From: CAKSXP01 sp964609305
Lineage (GTDB): Bacteria > Bacillota > Clostridia > Oscillospirales > Oscillospiraceae
Assembly (NCBI GenBank): GCA_964609305.1
Contig: CAZSRK010000003.1
Coordinates: forward strand, 12,700 to 76,699
Reading direction: 5' to 3'
Length of the DNA stretch: 64,000 bases
Shown: piece after piece, positions 42,306 through 51,152 of the stretch
How the letters are laid out: each line of letters starts with the position of its first letter
Numbering within the stretch: the first letter of the stretch is position 1
Translations under genes and position numbers: made by a program
Notes under the pieces: model-generated
What the model was told of the DNA's origin: nothing
Seen by the model: only the letters and a program-made list of their open reading frames with translations
The model's database searches: none

Positions 42306-43387
42306 ACCCCGCTCACCGCCTTCATGAACGAGATGAGTGAGAAAAATATCATAAGTGCGCCCGCCCCGACAAGGGAGAGCATCATGCCGAAAGCGGTACC
42401 GATGCCGCTTATCAGTCCGGAGAGACGCCCGTCGGCAAAGGCGCAGGAAATACCGGCGGCGGCCTTGTACAGAAGATACTGTACGCCGAGGCGTACAAAC
42501 GGGGTCATGCACACGCAGATGACGCAGATCATACCGAATATACCCACCGCGTTTCTGAGCAGTGAGGCCCCGACGACGACAGTGCTTGCCGCGTCGGCGA
42601 TTATGCTGCTCACGACGGGAAGAAGAGTCGACATCGTGGTCTTGGCCACGCGCGTTGCCACGGCGTCCGCCGAGCCGGATATGACGCCCGTGATGCTAAG
42701 ATAGGCCGCAAAGGCGATGACGAGCGCCGTCATCGAGGTGACGCAAAGCCATTTAAGCAGCGACGTTGCACCGGAAAGCGCTCCGTTTCCCAGGGCGGAA
42801 TTTGCAATGATAAGCGCGACATAGGCGTATATAAGCGGCGTTATAACGTTTTGCGCGACGCTCAGGAGAATGTCCATAAACAGAGTGACGGCGGCGTATT
42901 TTGCGGTCGCTGCGGTTATCTCACCGGAGGCGGCCGCGGTCGCCGCAAGGCTTGGCAGCAGTACGCGCGAAAAGTCCAGAAGCGATGCCAGCATCTCAGA
43001 CCCCAGGCCAAAGAGGGAACTCATGTCCCCAACGGCCACGGCGGATATCGTCAGGGTACCGCCGAGCGGGACCAGATCCGGAACGGAACCCTGATACATC
43101 GCCCCTGCCATTGCGCACAGCAAAACTACCGTCACGATGACGACCGCGCTGTGCAGCGCGCTCTTCACATGCTCAAGAAAGCTGTCGGTCAGCGCGCTCC
43201 ATATTCGGGAGAGGAGCCCCTCGGGCTCCAGCGCGTCTGAGACCGATACATCGCCGAGTATCTCGCCGACCTGAGGCGGGGCCTCAGCTTCCACATCGCC
43301 GATATCGAAGGCGTCGAGCTTGTCCTGCTCAAAGGCCAGCGCCGGCGCGGACATAACAAGCGCAAACAGCAGTATCAGGAGGATCAG
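42302..43387 (-). CDS. spoIIIAE: stage III sporulation protein AE
   Basis: About 361 residues: a signal-peptide-like start (LILLILLFALVMSAPALAF), an acidic stretch, and about eight membrane helices. AE resembles an export-apparatus permease of the channel complex. The gene must start close to the spoIIIAD stop; no ATG, GTG or TTG gives the full signal sequence. CTG 43387 overlaps the AD stop as CTGA, the same geometry as ATGA coupling, and is the best candidate. The first ATG (at MSAPALAF, 43354) would remove the signal core. Confidence 0.88.
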   Translation of the reverse strand: MILLILLFALVMSAPALAFEQDKLDAFDIGDVEAEAPPQVGEILGDVSVSDALEPEGLLSRIWSALTDSFLEHVKSALHSAVVIVTVVLLCAMAGAMYQGSVPDLVPLGGTLTISAVAVGDMSSLFGLGSEMLASLLDFSRVLLPSLAATAAASGEITAATAKYAAVTLFMDILLSVAQNVITPLIYAYVALIIANSALGNGALSGATSLLKWLCVTSMTALVIAFAAYLSITGVISGSADAVATRVAKTTMSTLLPVVSSIIADAASTVVVGASLLRNAVGIFGMICVICVCMTPFVRLGVQYLLYKAAAGISCAFADGRLSGLISGIGTAFGMMLSLVGAGALMIFFSLISFMKAVSGV

Positions 43388-43770
43388 GCGATGCGCCCTA
43401 TCATGGAGATAAGCGAGCGGAAAAGCGGCAGTGCGGTGCAAAGCGCGGCGGCACAGCCGACCAGCTCCAGCGCAGAGGCCGCGGCGGATTGCCCCGCATC
43501 CCTGCACAGGTCCGAGCCCAGGCGTGTCACACAGCCGAGACCGATGCATTTTATGACGGGCGATACTATCGCGCTGTTGAGCCCCGAGGTGTCGCGTGCA
43601 AGCTCTATAAGCTCCATGACGTCCGAAAGCAGTCCGGCTGCCATGGCGGTCACCGCAGTGGCGACTACAACGGAAAGGAGCATCGAAAATTCGGGATTGC
43701 TTTTTTTTATGACCAGTGCCAGCACGCAGCCGGCTGCGGCGATGGCAGCCGCGCGAGAGAGTATCTCCAT
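43384..43770 (-). CDS. spoIIIAD: stage III sporulation protein AD
   Basis: 128 residues, four membrane helices, matching SpoIIIAD in length and in FSMLLSVVVATAVTAMAAGLL and the SPVIKCIGLGCVTRLGSDLCRDAG region. Small membrane subunit of the feeding-tube complex. Starts four bases after spoIIIAC and overlaps the presumed CTG of spoIIIAE. Confidence 0.92.
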   Translation of the reverse strand: MEILSRAAAIAAAGCVLALVIKKSNPEFSMLLSVVVATAVTAMAAGLLSDVMELIELARDTSGLNSAIVSPVIKCIGLGCVTRLGSDLCRDAGQSAAASALELVGCAAALCTALPLFRSLISMIGRIA

Positions 43771-43773
43771 AGC

Positions 43774-43968
43774 TCATAGCCCGAAAAGCGACTTGATAAG
43801 CGAGAACAGATCGCTTATCTCCTGCACGACGATCACCAGCACGCACACGAGTCCCGCGAGCGTGACCATAAGCGCCTGCTCATCTCTGCCGGAGCGGGAG
43901 AGCAGTATGTTAAGTACGGCGACGAGTATGCCTATCGCCGCAACCTTGAAAACGAGATCAACTTCCAT
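43774..43968 (-). CDS. spoIIIAC: stage III sporulation protein AC
   Basis: 64 residues, two membrane helices (VDLVFKVAAIGILVAVLNIL and MVTLAGLVCVLVIVVQEIS), the highly conserved SpoIIIAC plan; a small subunit of the channel base. ATG 43968 follows GGAG in the preceding leader. Separated from spoIIIAB by 58 bases, the largest gap in the operon. Confidence 0.92.
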   Translation of the reverse strand: MEVDLVFKVAAIGILVAVLNILLSRSGRDEQALMVTLAGLVCVLVIVVQEISDLFSLIKSLFGL

Positions 43969-44026
43969 GCTTTTTCTCCGATTAAACAGATAATATCAAA
44001 TAAAAACTCTCTTATGCAGATATGAT

Positions 44027-44530
44027 TTATATTGCGAGTACCGCGATGATGAATCCGAGTGTGAGTCCGAGGCCGGCGTACATCCGGCTGTTTTTGCGGT
44101 AGTCGGCCTCGGCCCGGCGCTCGAAAGCCTCGAAGCGGTTTATACAGGCATCGATCTCATGACACTGGGCCTGAGCATCGTACCGGCCGAGACAGGAGCC
44201 CAGGCGGCCAAGGGTGGCGCGCTCGTCGTCCTTCAGCGGCAGGACGGAGACCGATTTGTCCCATATCCCGGTAAAGCCCATACTGTCCATAAGCGGCATC
44301 AGCGCGTTCAGGTTTGCCAGAAGCTCAGCAAAGATGCCGCGTGCGCCGGAGGATAAGGCCTGTGCAATCTCTGTCATGGGAGTGCATCGCTGTCCGATCT
44401 CGCTTTTCATCAGCTCAAGCCCCGTGACAATGTCCCCGAGCTGCCGCGCCCGGTTTTTAAGGGAGATCGCCTTTCCGAAGCCTATCAGGGCGGAGCAGAC
44501 TATGATAACGACCGCGCACAGTCCCCTCAT
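44027..44530 (-). CDS. spoIIIAB: stage III sporulation protein AB
   Basis: 167 residues: an N-terminal membrane helix, a soluble helical middle (ARQLGDIVTGLELMKSEIG, the SpoIIIAB hallmark) and a C-terminal membrane helix. Related to type II secretion F proteins. ATG 44530 overlaps the stop of spoIIIAA (ATGA). Confidence 0.92.
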   Translation of the reverse strand: MRGLCAVVIIVCSALIGFGKAISLKNRARQLGDIVTGLELMKSEIGQRCTPMTEIAQALSSGARGIFAELLANLNALMPLMDSMGFTGIWDKSVSVLPLKDDERATLGRLGSCLGRYDAQAQCHEIDACINRFEAFERRAEADYRKNSRMYAGLGLTLGFIIAVLAI

Positions 44531-45522
44531 GTCAGCCGCTCCACATTGTACAGATGTTCTCGCCCGCGCTTTTCGATGATGACGGCATGGGAGAAGATAC
44601 CGCGCTCGAGCAGGCGGCGGTATAGCGGCCGCGCGCCGAGATCGGACAGCGAAGCGCCGTGCGCCGAAGCGATGATGGAGACGCCGCAGTTTGCAGCCAT
44701 CGAACAGGCTTCGATATCCTCCGGCGCCGTTATCTCGTCGAGAGCGAGTATTTCCGGCGACATCGCCCGTATGAGCATGACTGCGCTTAACGCCTTGACA
44801 CCGCCGGTCAGCACATCGGTACACCGACCGACGTCGAAGCGGGGCACTCCCTGGCATACTGCGGCGACTTCGCCGCGCTCATCGGCCAGGCATACGCGCC
44901 TGCCGCCGTCCGAAAGCCTGCGGACAAGTTCACGCAAAAGGGTGGTCTTTCCACCTCCCGGCGGGGAGACAAGCAGCACCGAGGCGAAGGGGTCCTGCGG
45001 CAGCCTGTCAAAAACGCTGTCCGCCGCGCCGAAGCACTGGCGGGGTATCCGCACGGAGACGGAGGAAAAGTCACGCAGCGTATTCACGGCGCCATCCTGG
45101 CACACAACCGTGCCGCAGACTCTCATATGCCGAGTGCAGCGAGGCTCCCGTCGCGCGCTCGAGCACGGTGTGCANNNNNNNNNNNNNNNNNNNNNNNNNN
45201 NNNNNNNNNNNNNNNNNNNNNNNNNNNNNNNNNNNNNNNNNNNNNNNNNNNNNNNNNNNNNNNNNNNNNNNNNNCTCTCATATGCCGAGTGCAGCGAGGC
45301 TCCCGTCGCGCGCTCGAGCACGGTGTGCAGGTCAGAGACCGTGACCGTCCGGCCGGGCAGGATAGCCTTTTCACCATCCGGCAGCAGGACGGTAGCGGAG
45401 CAGCCCGCGCGAAGTCGAAACTCCTCGGCTCCCGGAGACCAGGATCCCTCCATCGCCGTGGCGCGTGTGCGCAGCTCGTCCGGAAGGACCTTTACCGCAT
45501 CCATATATCCGTTTTGTACCAA
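44527..45522 (-). CDS. spoIIIAA: stage III sporulation protein AA, interrupted by assembly gap
   Basis: SpoIIIAA is a cytoplasmic ATPase that powers the forespore channel. The visible parts are an N-terminal region (FRLRAGCSATVLLPDG, LERATGASLHSAYES) and a C-terminal P-loop ATPase with PPGGGKTTLLRELV, LADERGEVAA and LALDEITAPEDIEA. They are split by 100 Ns (45175-45274). The same 55 bases stand on both sides of the gap but are needed in different frames, so the gene cannot be joined by simply dropping one copy; some 15 codons seem to be missing. TTG 45522 follows AAAGGGGG by ten bases; ATG 45504 is the alternative. First gene of the operon. Confidence 0.87.
   Translation of the reverse strand: MVQNGYMDAVKVLPDELRTRATAMEGSWSPGAEEFRLRAGCSATVLLPDGEKAILPGRTVTVSDLHTVLERATGASLHSAYEXXXXXXXXXXXXXXXXXXXXXXXXXXXXXXXXXXCTPCSSARREPRCTRHMRVCGTVVCQDGAVNTLRDFSSVSVRIPRQCFGAADSVFDRLPQDPFASVLLVSPPGGGKTTLLRELVRRLSDGGRRVCLADERGEVAAVCQGVPRFDVGRCTDVLTGGVKALSAVMLIRAMSPEILALDEITAPEDIEACSMAANCGVSIIASAHGASLSDLGARPLYRRLLERGIFSHAVIIEKRGREHLYNVERLT
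45120..45329. other. 100-N assembly gap flanked by a 55-base exact duplication
   Basis: Bases 45120-45174 equal 45275-45329 exactly, with 100 Ns between. The round length and terminal overlap are typical of a scaffold gap between contigs that overlap but were not merged, not of a biological repeat. Confidence 0.92.
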
Positions 45523-45579
45523 GCTGTTACAGCCCCCTTTCTTCTGCCGGCGCAGTGCGGCGGAAATATGGCCTAGTGA

Positions 45580-45608
45580 ATCATACGGCGGCAGGACATG
45601 GATTATGC
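45580..45608 (-). promoter_or_regulatory. possible sigma-E promoter of the spoIIIA operon
   Basis: On the minus strand GCATAAT (45608-45602), 14 bases, CGTATGAT (45587-45580). It is close to the mother-cell sigma-E pattern, about 60 bases before the spoIIIAA start. Sigma-E control of spoIIIA is established in Bacillus; the exact site here is a guess from pattern. Confidence 0.4.
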
Positions 45609-45653
45609 CATGCAAAAGCCGGCCCGATTTGCCATCGGCCGGCAAAAAATCTG

Positions 45654-45682
45654 TTGACAAAGCCTTACATATGGAGTATTAT
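45654..45682 (+). promoter_or_regulatory. promoter of the MarR-ABC exporter operon
   Basis: TTGACA (45654-45659), 17 bases, TATTAT (45677-45682): near-perfect sigma-A promoter. Confidence 0.8.
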
Positions 45683-45695
45683 TACAGCAATGTTT

Positions 45696-45709
45696 ATTTG
45701 CATGCAAAT
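45696..45709. promoter_or_regulatory. probable MarR operator
   Basis: ATTTGCATGCAAAT is a perfect 14-base palindrome just downstream of the -10; a second TTTAGTGCAAACTTTTAG copy of the half-site follows at about 45714-45730. The position suits repression by the MarR protein encoded next. Confidence 0.6.
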
Positions 45710-45761
45710 TTTTTTAGTGCAAACTTTTAGTGACGGTCTTTACAAAGGAGGAGTAAACGGA

Positions 45762-46250
45762 ATGCGAGGCGGTCATCGCGGTCCCAAGGAGCCGAAATGG
45801 CTTTACCGTGATTTAAAGCGTATGCACGAACGTGCGACGGCTGTGGTCTTTGCGGAGAGAGGGCTGAATATCGGACAGCCGCTGCTGCTGTTTGTTCTTG
45901 AAGATAAATGCAGTCACGGCGTCAATCCAACTCAGCGCGACCTTGCAGACGAGCTCAATCTCTCGCCGACAACGATCACGGTGTCGCTCAAGTCGCTTGA
46001 GAGGAACGGCTGCATCCGCAAATTCGCGGATGAGGAGGATATGCGCAAAAACCGGATCAAGATAACGCCAAAGGGCCGGGAGATGGCAAAAAACTGCCGC
46101 AACGCCATCGATAAGGTGGACGAAGGGATGTATTACGGCTTTTCGAGCGAGGAGATAGCACTTATCTCATCGTTCTTTATTCGCATGACAGAAAATCTGA
46201 AAAGACTGACTGAAAGAGAGACTCAGGCGCAGGAGGAGGTCACAAATTGA
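45762..46250 (+). CDS. MarR-family regulator
   Basis: 162 residues with a winged helix-turn-helix (NPTQRDLADELNLSPTTITV, then SLKSLERNGCIRKFADEEDMRKNRI) and a basic N-terminus. ATG 45762 follows AAAGGAGG by ten bases. Its stop overlaps the TTG start of the first ABC half-transporter, so regulator and pump are one operon. MarR proteins usually repress drug-efflux operons and release on ligand binding; a palindrome in the promoter is the likely target. Confidence 0.92.
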   Translation: MRGGHRGPKEPKWLYRDLKRMHERATAVVFAERGLNIGQPLLLFVLEDKCSHGVNPTQRDLADELNLSPTTITVSLKSLERNGCIRKFADEEDMRKNRIKITPKGREMAKNCRNAIDKVDEGMYYGFSSEEIALISSFFIRMTENLKRLTERETQAQEEVTN

Positions 46251-47989
46251 TCAAACTGATAGTGAAAAACATGAAGGGGTACGCAAAATCCGCGATCCTG
46301 ACCCCGACACTCATTCTGATAGAAACCATAATCAGTCTGATCCTTCCGTCCATCATGTCAAATATAGTTGACGTGGGCGTGAAAAATTCCGACACCGGAT
46401 ACATTCTTTACTGTGGGATACTCATGATCGTGCTGACGATAATCTCCGCCGTGTGCAGCTTTTCAAGCGCGTATTATGCGGCGCACGCGTCCAACGGCAT
46501 CGGCTCGAACCTTAGGGTCAGGATGTTCCATCACATGCAGAAGTTCTCGTTTGCGGATGTCGACAAGTTTTCCGCCGCGTCTCTGATAACGAGGACCACA
46601 TCGGATGTGCGCGCCCTTCAGATGGCGACGCAGATGGGCCTTCGCGTACTTTTTCAGGCGCCGTGCCAGCTCATTGTCGCTCTGGTCATCGTATTCTGTT
46701 ACAGTTGGAAGCTTGCCATAATCTACCTTGTCGCGATCCCTATTCTGCTCGGGTTCATAGCGGTGCTTCAGCACATCGTGCACCACATGTTCATGATAGT
46801 TCAGGAGAAGCTCGACGATCTCAACTCCACCATACAGGAGAACCTTATCGCGATCCGTGTCGTTAAATCCTTCGTGCGCGGCGATTACGAGCGTAAAAAG
46901 TTTGCCGCGGCAAACGACAGGCTCATAAAAGCCAATATAAACGCTGTTTCAAAGATCATTCTGATGAACCCCATAACGACGATAATAATTAACCTTGTGG
47001 CCGTGGCCATCTACTGGTTCGGCGGCAGGATGGTCGGAAACGGGACTCTGCTCGAGGGCGAGCTGCTGGCCATCATAACCTACATGTCCCAGATTATGGG
47101 CAGCATTATGATGTTCTCAATGGTTATGATGCAGTACACCCGCTCGCAGGCCTGCGCCACACGTATACAGGAAGTGCTCGACGCAGTTCCCGATATCCGG
47201 GAAGCCGACAATGCCGTTTCCGTGGACAGGGAGCATCGTCTTGGCTCGGTCGAATTCCGCGGGGTAAGCTTCAAATACTCCGCAGGCTCCGGGGAGAAGG
47301 TGCTTCATGACATAAACTTCAGTGTTGAACCCGGTCAGACGGTCGCAGTTATTGGCGGAACCGGAAGCGGCAAATCTTCGCTTGTCAACCTGATAGCCAG
47401 GTTTTATGATGTGGAAGAGGGGCAGGTGCTTGTCGACGGTGTGGATGTACGCGATTACGACATTGAAAACCTGCGCGACCATATAGGCATGGTGCTCCAG
47501 AAAAATCTGCTGTTTTCCGGCTCAATACGCGAGAATATTCGCTGGGGCAAGCAGGACGCGACGGACGAGGAGATCTGGGCCGCGCTGCGCTGTGCCCAGG
47601 CCGAGGATTTTGTCAGCGCAATGCCCAATGGTCTGGACACCGATATACTCCAGGGCGGCGTCAACGTCTCCGGCGGGCAAAAACAGCGCCTGTGCATTGC
47701 CCGCGCAATAATAAAACATCCGTCGATACTGATAATGGACGACTCGACGAGCGCCGTCGACTCCGACACAGAGTCGCGCATACGAGCCTCATTCGATTCC
47801 GAGCTCGGCGTATGCACCGTGTTCATAATCGCACAGCGGATAAGCTCCGTGGTCTCCGCGGACAAAATAATCGTCCTCGATGAAGGCGATATTGAATCCA
47901 TCGGCACGCACGAGGAGCTCATGAATACCAGCCCGATCTATCAGGAGATATACAGTTCACAGCAGGAGGGGGTGCTCGGCAATGTTTAA
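46247..47989 (+). CDS. ABC exporter half-transporter, degenerate NBD
   Basis: 580 residues: six membrane helices (1-310) and one nucleotide-binding domain. Walker A GGTGSGKSS and signature VSGGQKQR are good, but the catalytic Glu after Walker B is Asp (ILIMDDSTSAVD) and the switch His is Gln (FIIAQRIS). These two changes define the degenerate partner in heterodimeric exporters such as BmrCD and TM287/288. TTG 46247 follows AGGAGG by about eight bases and overlaps the MarR stop. Overlaps its partner gene by eight bases. Confidence 0.92.
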   Translation: MIKLIVKNMKGYAKSAILTPTLILIETIISLILPSIMSNIVDVGVKNSDTGYILYCGILMIVLTIISAVCSFSSAYYAAHASNGIGSNLRVRMFHHMQKFSFADVDKFSAASLITRTTSDVRALQMATQMGLRVLFQAPCQLIVALVIVFCYSWKLAIIYLVAIPILLGFIAVLQHIVHHMFMIVQEKLDDLNSTIQENLIAIRVVKSFVRGDYERKKFAAANDRLIKANINAVSKIILMNPITTIIINLVAVAIYWFGGRMVGNGTLLEGELLAIITYMSQIMGSIMMFSMVMMQYTRSQACATRIQEVLDAVPDIREADNAVSVDREHRLGSVEFRGVSFKYSAGSGEKVLHDINFSVEPGQTVAVIGGTGSGKSSLVNLIARFYDVEEGQVLVDGVDVRDYDIENLRDHIGMVLQKNLLFSGSIRENIRWGKQDATDEEIWAALRCAQAEDFVSAMPNGLDTDILQGGVNVSGGQKQRLCIARAIIKHPSILIMDDSTSAVDSDTESRIRASFDSELGVCTVFIIAQRISSVVSADKIIVLDEGDIESIGTHEELMNTSPIYQEIYSSQQEGVLGNV

Positions 47990-49997
47990 GGAACCCGAAA
48001 GGACCGTCGAAAAGGACAATATCTTCAAGTGTCTCAAGCGTATTTCCCATAATATGGAGGACAATCTCGACGAAAGCGTCGACGAGCTCTATAAAAACTT
48101 CAGGGGCGGCGGGCCCGGCTCTGGCCGCGACTACCGCAGGCCCAAGGACGTCAAGGGCACGCTTTTACGCATACTCGGCTATGCAGTGAAAAACAAGCTC
48201 CTGTTTGCTGGCATACTGCTGCTGATGGCCCTGGCCGCGATATTGTCCCTGGACGCATCCTATCTGATGAAACCGATAATAGATGATTTCATCATTCCGC
48301 AGATAACGGCGGAAGTGAAGGACTACTCGGCGCTGGGCATCCAGCTTCTCAAGCTTCTCGGCATCTATTTCGTCTCCGCCGCCGCGACTTATATCCAGAG
48401 CCGTTCTCTGGTCAACCTTGGACAGCGCGCCGTCGGGCAGATGCGCCGGGATCTGTTTTCAAAGCTACAGGACCTGCCGATAACATTTTATGACGAGCAT
48501 ACCCATGGCGAGCTTATGAGCCGCTTTACAAATGATGCGGATAACGTCCAGATGGCCTTGGAACAGGGCATGACCCAGGTGCTCAGCGGTATCATCACGT
48601 TTTTGGGCACAGTCATCCTGATGGTCGTGATAAGCTGGAAGCTGTGCATCGTCACCTTTGTGACAGTTGCGATCTCGATGCTTGTCGTGAGCAAGCTCGG
48701 CTCATTCAGCAAGATCATGTTCAAAAAGCAGCAGGCTGCGCTTGGCCGCATGAATGGCTATATCGAGGAGATGACCGAAGGCCTGAAGGTCGTCAAGGCT
48801 TTCAACTATGAGCAGCGTGCAATCGAGGAGTTTGACCAGCTCGACGCGCAATACCGTGAGAATGCGATAATGGCAAACTTCCTGGGTATGATGTCAATGC
48901 CTATCCTCGCCGCGCTCATGAACCTGTGTTATGCCGTGACCGCAGCCATCGGCGGCGCAATGGTCATGACAAACACGTTCACGATAGGATCCCTGGGCGT
49001 ATTCCTCAACTACACGCGTCAGATCTCGATGCCGCTGAATATGATCTCGAACCAGATAGTGAACCTTATGAGCGCTGTCGCCGGCGCGGAGCGCGTGTTC
49101 GCGATAATAGATGCCGACCCGGAGACCGACGAAGGCAGGGTAACGCTTGTGACGGCCGTGTTCGGAGAGGACGGCGAGCTGACTGAGACCGACGACGGCC
49201 GGCGCACCGGCACCTGGGCCTGGAAGATACCTACGCAGGACGGCGGGGCCGAATACCGCGAGGTCAGGGGTGACGTGCGCCTGAACGACGTGCATTTCAG
49301 CTATGTGCCAGGAAAGCCGGTGCTCAAGGGGATATCGGTGTATGCAAAGCCCGGGCAGAAGATCGCCTTTGTCGGCAGCACCGGCGCCGGCAAGACGACA
49401 ATAACGAACCTCATAAATCGATTTTATGAAATAGACAGCGGTTCGATAACCTTTGACGGGATTGACATAACCGAGATACACAAGGCAGGACTGCGCCGCA
49501 GCCTGGGAGTCGTGCTCCAGGATACGAATCTGTTTACGGGAACGATAATGGATAACATACGTTACGGCAAGCTCGACGCGACCGACGAGGAGTGTATAGA
49601 GGCTGCCAAGAGCGCTAACGCGCACGGCTTTATTTCCCGCCTGCCTGACGGATACAACACATGGATAACCGGAAACGGCGGCAATCTGAGCCAGGGTCAG
49701 CGACAGCTTCTCGCAATCGCGAGGACCGCTGTTGCAAAGCACCCGGTCATGGTGCTTGACGAGGCCACGAGCTCTATCGATACGAGAACGGAAAAGCTCA
49801 TTGAAAAGGGCCTTGATATGCTCATGGAGAACAAGACGGTTTTCGTCATTGCCCACAGGCTGTCAACGGTACGCAATGCGAAAGCCATAGCGGTCATAGA
49901 GCACGGCGAGATAATCGAAAAGGGCAGTCATGAGGAGCTGCTCGCGCTCGGCGGAAGGTACTATATGCTCTACACCGGCCAGCATGCGCTTGATTGA
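47982..49997 (+). CDS. ABC exporter half-transporter, catalytically complete NBD
   Basis: 671 residues. An extra N-terminal region of about 65 residues precedes six membrane helices; the NBD has Walker A GSTGAGKTT, signature LSQGQRQLLAIA, Walker B with catalytic Glu (VLDEATSSID) and the H-switch (FVIAHRLSTV). A 25-residue insert between the transmembrane domain and the NBD (around 375-400) is rich in Glu/Asp. It pairs with the preceding subunit to make a multidrug-type heterodimer. Ends before the terminator at 50024. Confidence 0.92.
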   Translation: MFKEPERTVEKDNIFKCLKRISHNMEDNLDESVDELYKNFRGGGPGSGRDYRRPKDVKGTLLRILGYAVKNKLLFAGILLLMALAAILSLDASYLMKPIIDDFIIPQITAEVKDYSALGIQLLKLLGIYFVSAAATYIQSRSLVNLGQRAVGQMRRDLFSKLQDLPITFYDEHTHGELMSRFTNDADNVQMALEQGMTQVLSGIITFLGTVILMVVISWKLCIVTFVTVAISMLVVSKLGSFSKIMFKKQQAALGRMNGYIEEMTEGLKVVKAFNYEQRAIEEFDQLDAQYRENAIMANFLGMMSMPILAALMNLCYAVTAAIGGAMVMTNTFTIGSLGVFLNYTRQISMPLNMISNQIVNLMSAVAGAERVFAIIDADPETDEGRVTLVTAVFGEDGELTETDDGRRTGTWAWKIPTQDGGAEYREVRGDVRLNDVHFSYVPGKPVLKGISVYAKPGQKIAFVGSTGAGKTTITNLINRFYEIDSGSITFDGIDITEIHKAGLRRSLGVVLQDTNLFTGTIMDNIRYGKLDATDEECIEAAKSANAHGFISRLPDGYNTWITGNGGNLSQGQRQLLAIARTAVAKHPVMVLDEATSSIDTRTEKLIEKGLDMLMENKTVFVIAHRLSTVRNAKAIAVIEHGEIIEKGSHEELLALGGRYYMLYTGQHALD

Positions 49998-50023
49998 CGT
50001 GCAAAAAAAGAATAAGAAAAAAC

Positions 50024-50050
50024 AGCCGGGCCGCAATAAGCGGCCCGGCT
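50024..50050. terminator. bidirectional intrinsic terminator
   Basis: AGCCGGGCCGC and GCGGCCCGGCT with loop AATAA between the convergent exporter and GAPDH genes; AAAAAA precedes it, giving U residues on the minus strand. Confidence 0.88.
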
Positions 50051-50070
50051 GAACTGTTATATATGAATTA

Positions 50071-51093
50071 TTATGTCTCTTCGCCGGTACGGGTCAGGTG
50101 CACATGCCTGAGCATATCTAGCAGTTTGTTTGAATATGCCCATTCATTGTCATACCACGCGATCAGCTTTACGAAAGTATCCGACAATGCGACCCCGGCT
50201 TTCGCGTCGAAAATACAGGTGCGCTCGTCGGTCTTGAAGTCGGTGGACACGACGTTCTCATTGACATAACCCACTATGCCCTTGAACTCGTTCTCGGAGG
50301 CCTCTTTCATCGTCTGGCAGATATCCTCATAGCTGGCCGGTGTGCTCAGCCTGGCGGTGAGGTCGACTACGGATACGTCCGGAACAGGCACTCGCAGTGA
50401 CGTACCGGTCAGTTTTCCCGCCAGCTCTGGTATCACCTTTCCCACGGCCCTGGCGGCACCCGTGGTAGTCGGGATGATATTGTCAAAGGCCGTCCTGCCG
50501 AGGCGCCAGTTTTTCTTGTTAAAACCATCGACGGCGGCCTCGGACGCCGTGACAGCGTGTACCGTGGTCATAAGCCCTTCTTCAATTCCGTACTTGTCGT
50601 TTATGATCTTCGCCAGCGGAGCCAGACAGTTGGTGGTGCATGAGGCGTTGGATATCACGTCCATGTCGGGCGAATAACTGTTCTGATTGACGCCATAGAC
50701 GAACATCGGCGTATCGTCCTTTGACGGGCAGGAGAAGATGATCATCTTCGCGCCGTTGTCCAGATGCGGCTGCGCCGACTTGCGGTCAAGGAACTTTCCC
50801 GTGCACTCCAGGACGTAATCGACCCCCAGCTCACCCCAGTTGAGGTCCTTTGGATCCCTGCTGTCGAGAAGCTTCACCCGGCTCCCGTTTATGATAAGAG
50901 CGTCGTCATCATAGATTACATCACCGTTGTATCTGCCGTGAACGGAGTCGTATTTGAAGAGGTATGCAAGCTGCTCCGGCGTCTTGTCGGGAGCGTTTAT
51001 CGCGACGAATTCGAATCCACCGCGTTCAACCCCCGCGCGGAAAGCAAGACGGCCGATGCGGCCGAAGCCGTTGATGCCAACTCTGATACTCAT
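50071..51093 (-). CDS. gap: glyceraldehyde-3-phosphate dehydrogenase
   Basis: 340 residues. NAD-binding GINGFGRIGRLAFR, catalytic SNASCTTNCLAP (Cys), VHAVTASEAAVDGF, and the IIPTTTGAA and RVPVPDVSVVDLT motifs are all there. It oxidises glyceraldehyde 3-phosphate in glycolysis. The residue that normally follows IN in the coenzyme site is Ala (AINAPD) where NAD-specific enzymes have Asp (INDL); this Asp excludes NADP, so mixed or NADP specificity is possible. ATG 51093; promoter at 51153-51181. It stands alone, not in the usual gap-pgk-tpi run. Confidence 0.95.
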   Translation of the reverse strand: MSIRVGINGFGRIGRLAFRAGVERGGFEFVAINAPDKTPEQLAYLFKYDSVHGRYNGDVIYDDDALIINGSRVKLLDSRDPKDLNWGELGVDYVLECTGKFLDRKSAQPHLDNGAKMIIFSCPSKDDTPMFVYGVNQNSYSPDMDVISNASCTTNCLAPLAKIINDKYGIEEGLMTTVHAVTASEAAVDGFNKKNWRLGRTAFDNIIPTTTGAARAVGKVIPELAGKLTGTSLRVPVPDVSVVDLTARLSTPASYEDICQTMKEASENEFKGIVGYVNENVVSTDFKTDERTCIFDAKAGVALSDTFVKLIAWYDNEWAYSNKLLDMLRHVHLTRTGEET

Positions 51094-51152
51094 TTTGTGA
51101 TTTCCTCCATATAGTTTATAGCCCCGATTCAGGGCGCGTTTTTATCGGTTAG

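Noticed and set aside
45120..45329. A biological direct repeat or insertion at the N gap
   Set aside because: Exactly 100 Ns with identical contig ends is a scaffolding pattern.
48894..49856. 320-codon minus-strand frame inside the ABC exporter
   Set aside because: Antisense to the NBD with all its motifs; no ribosome site.
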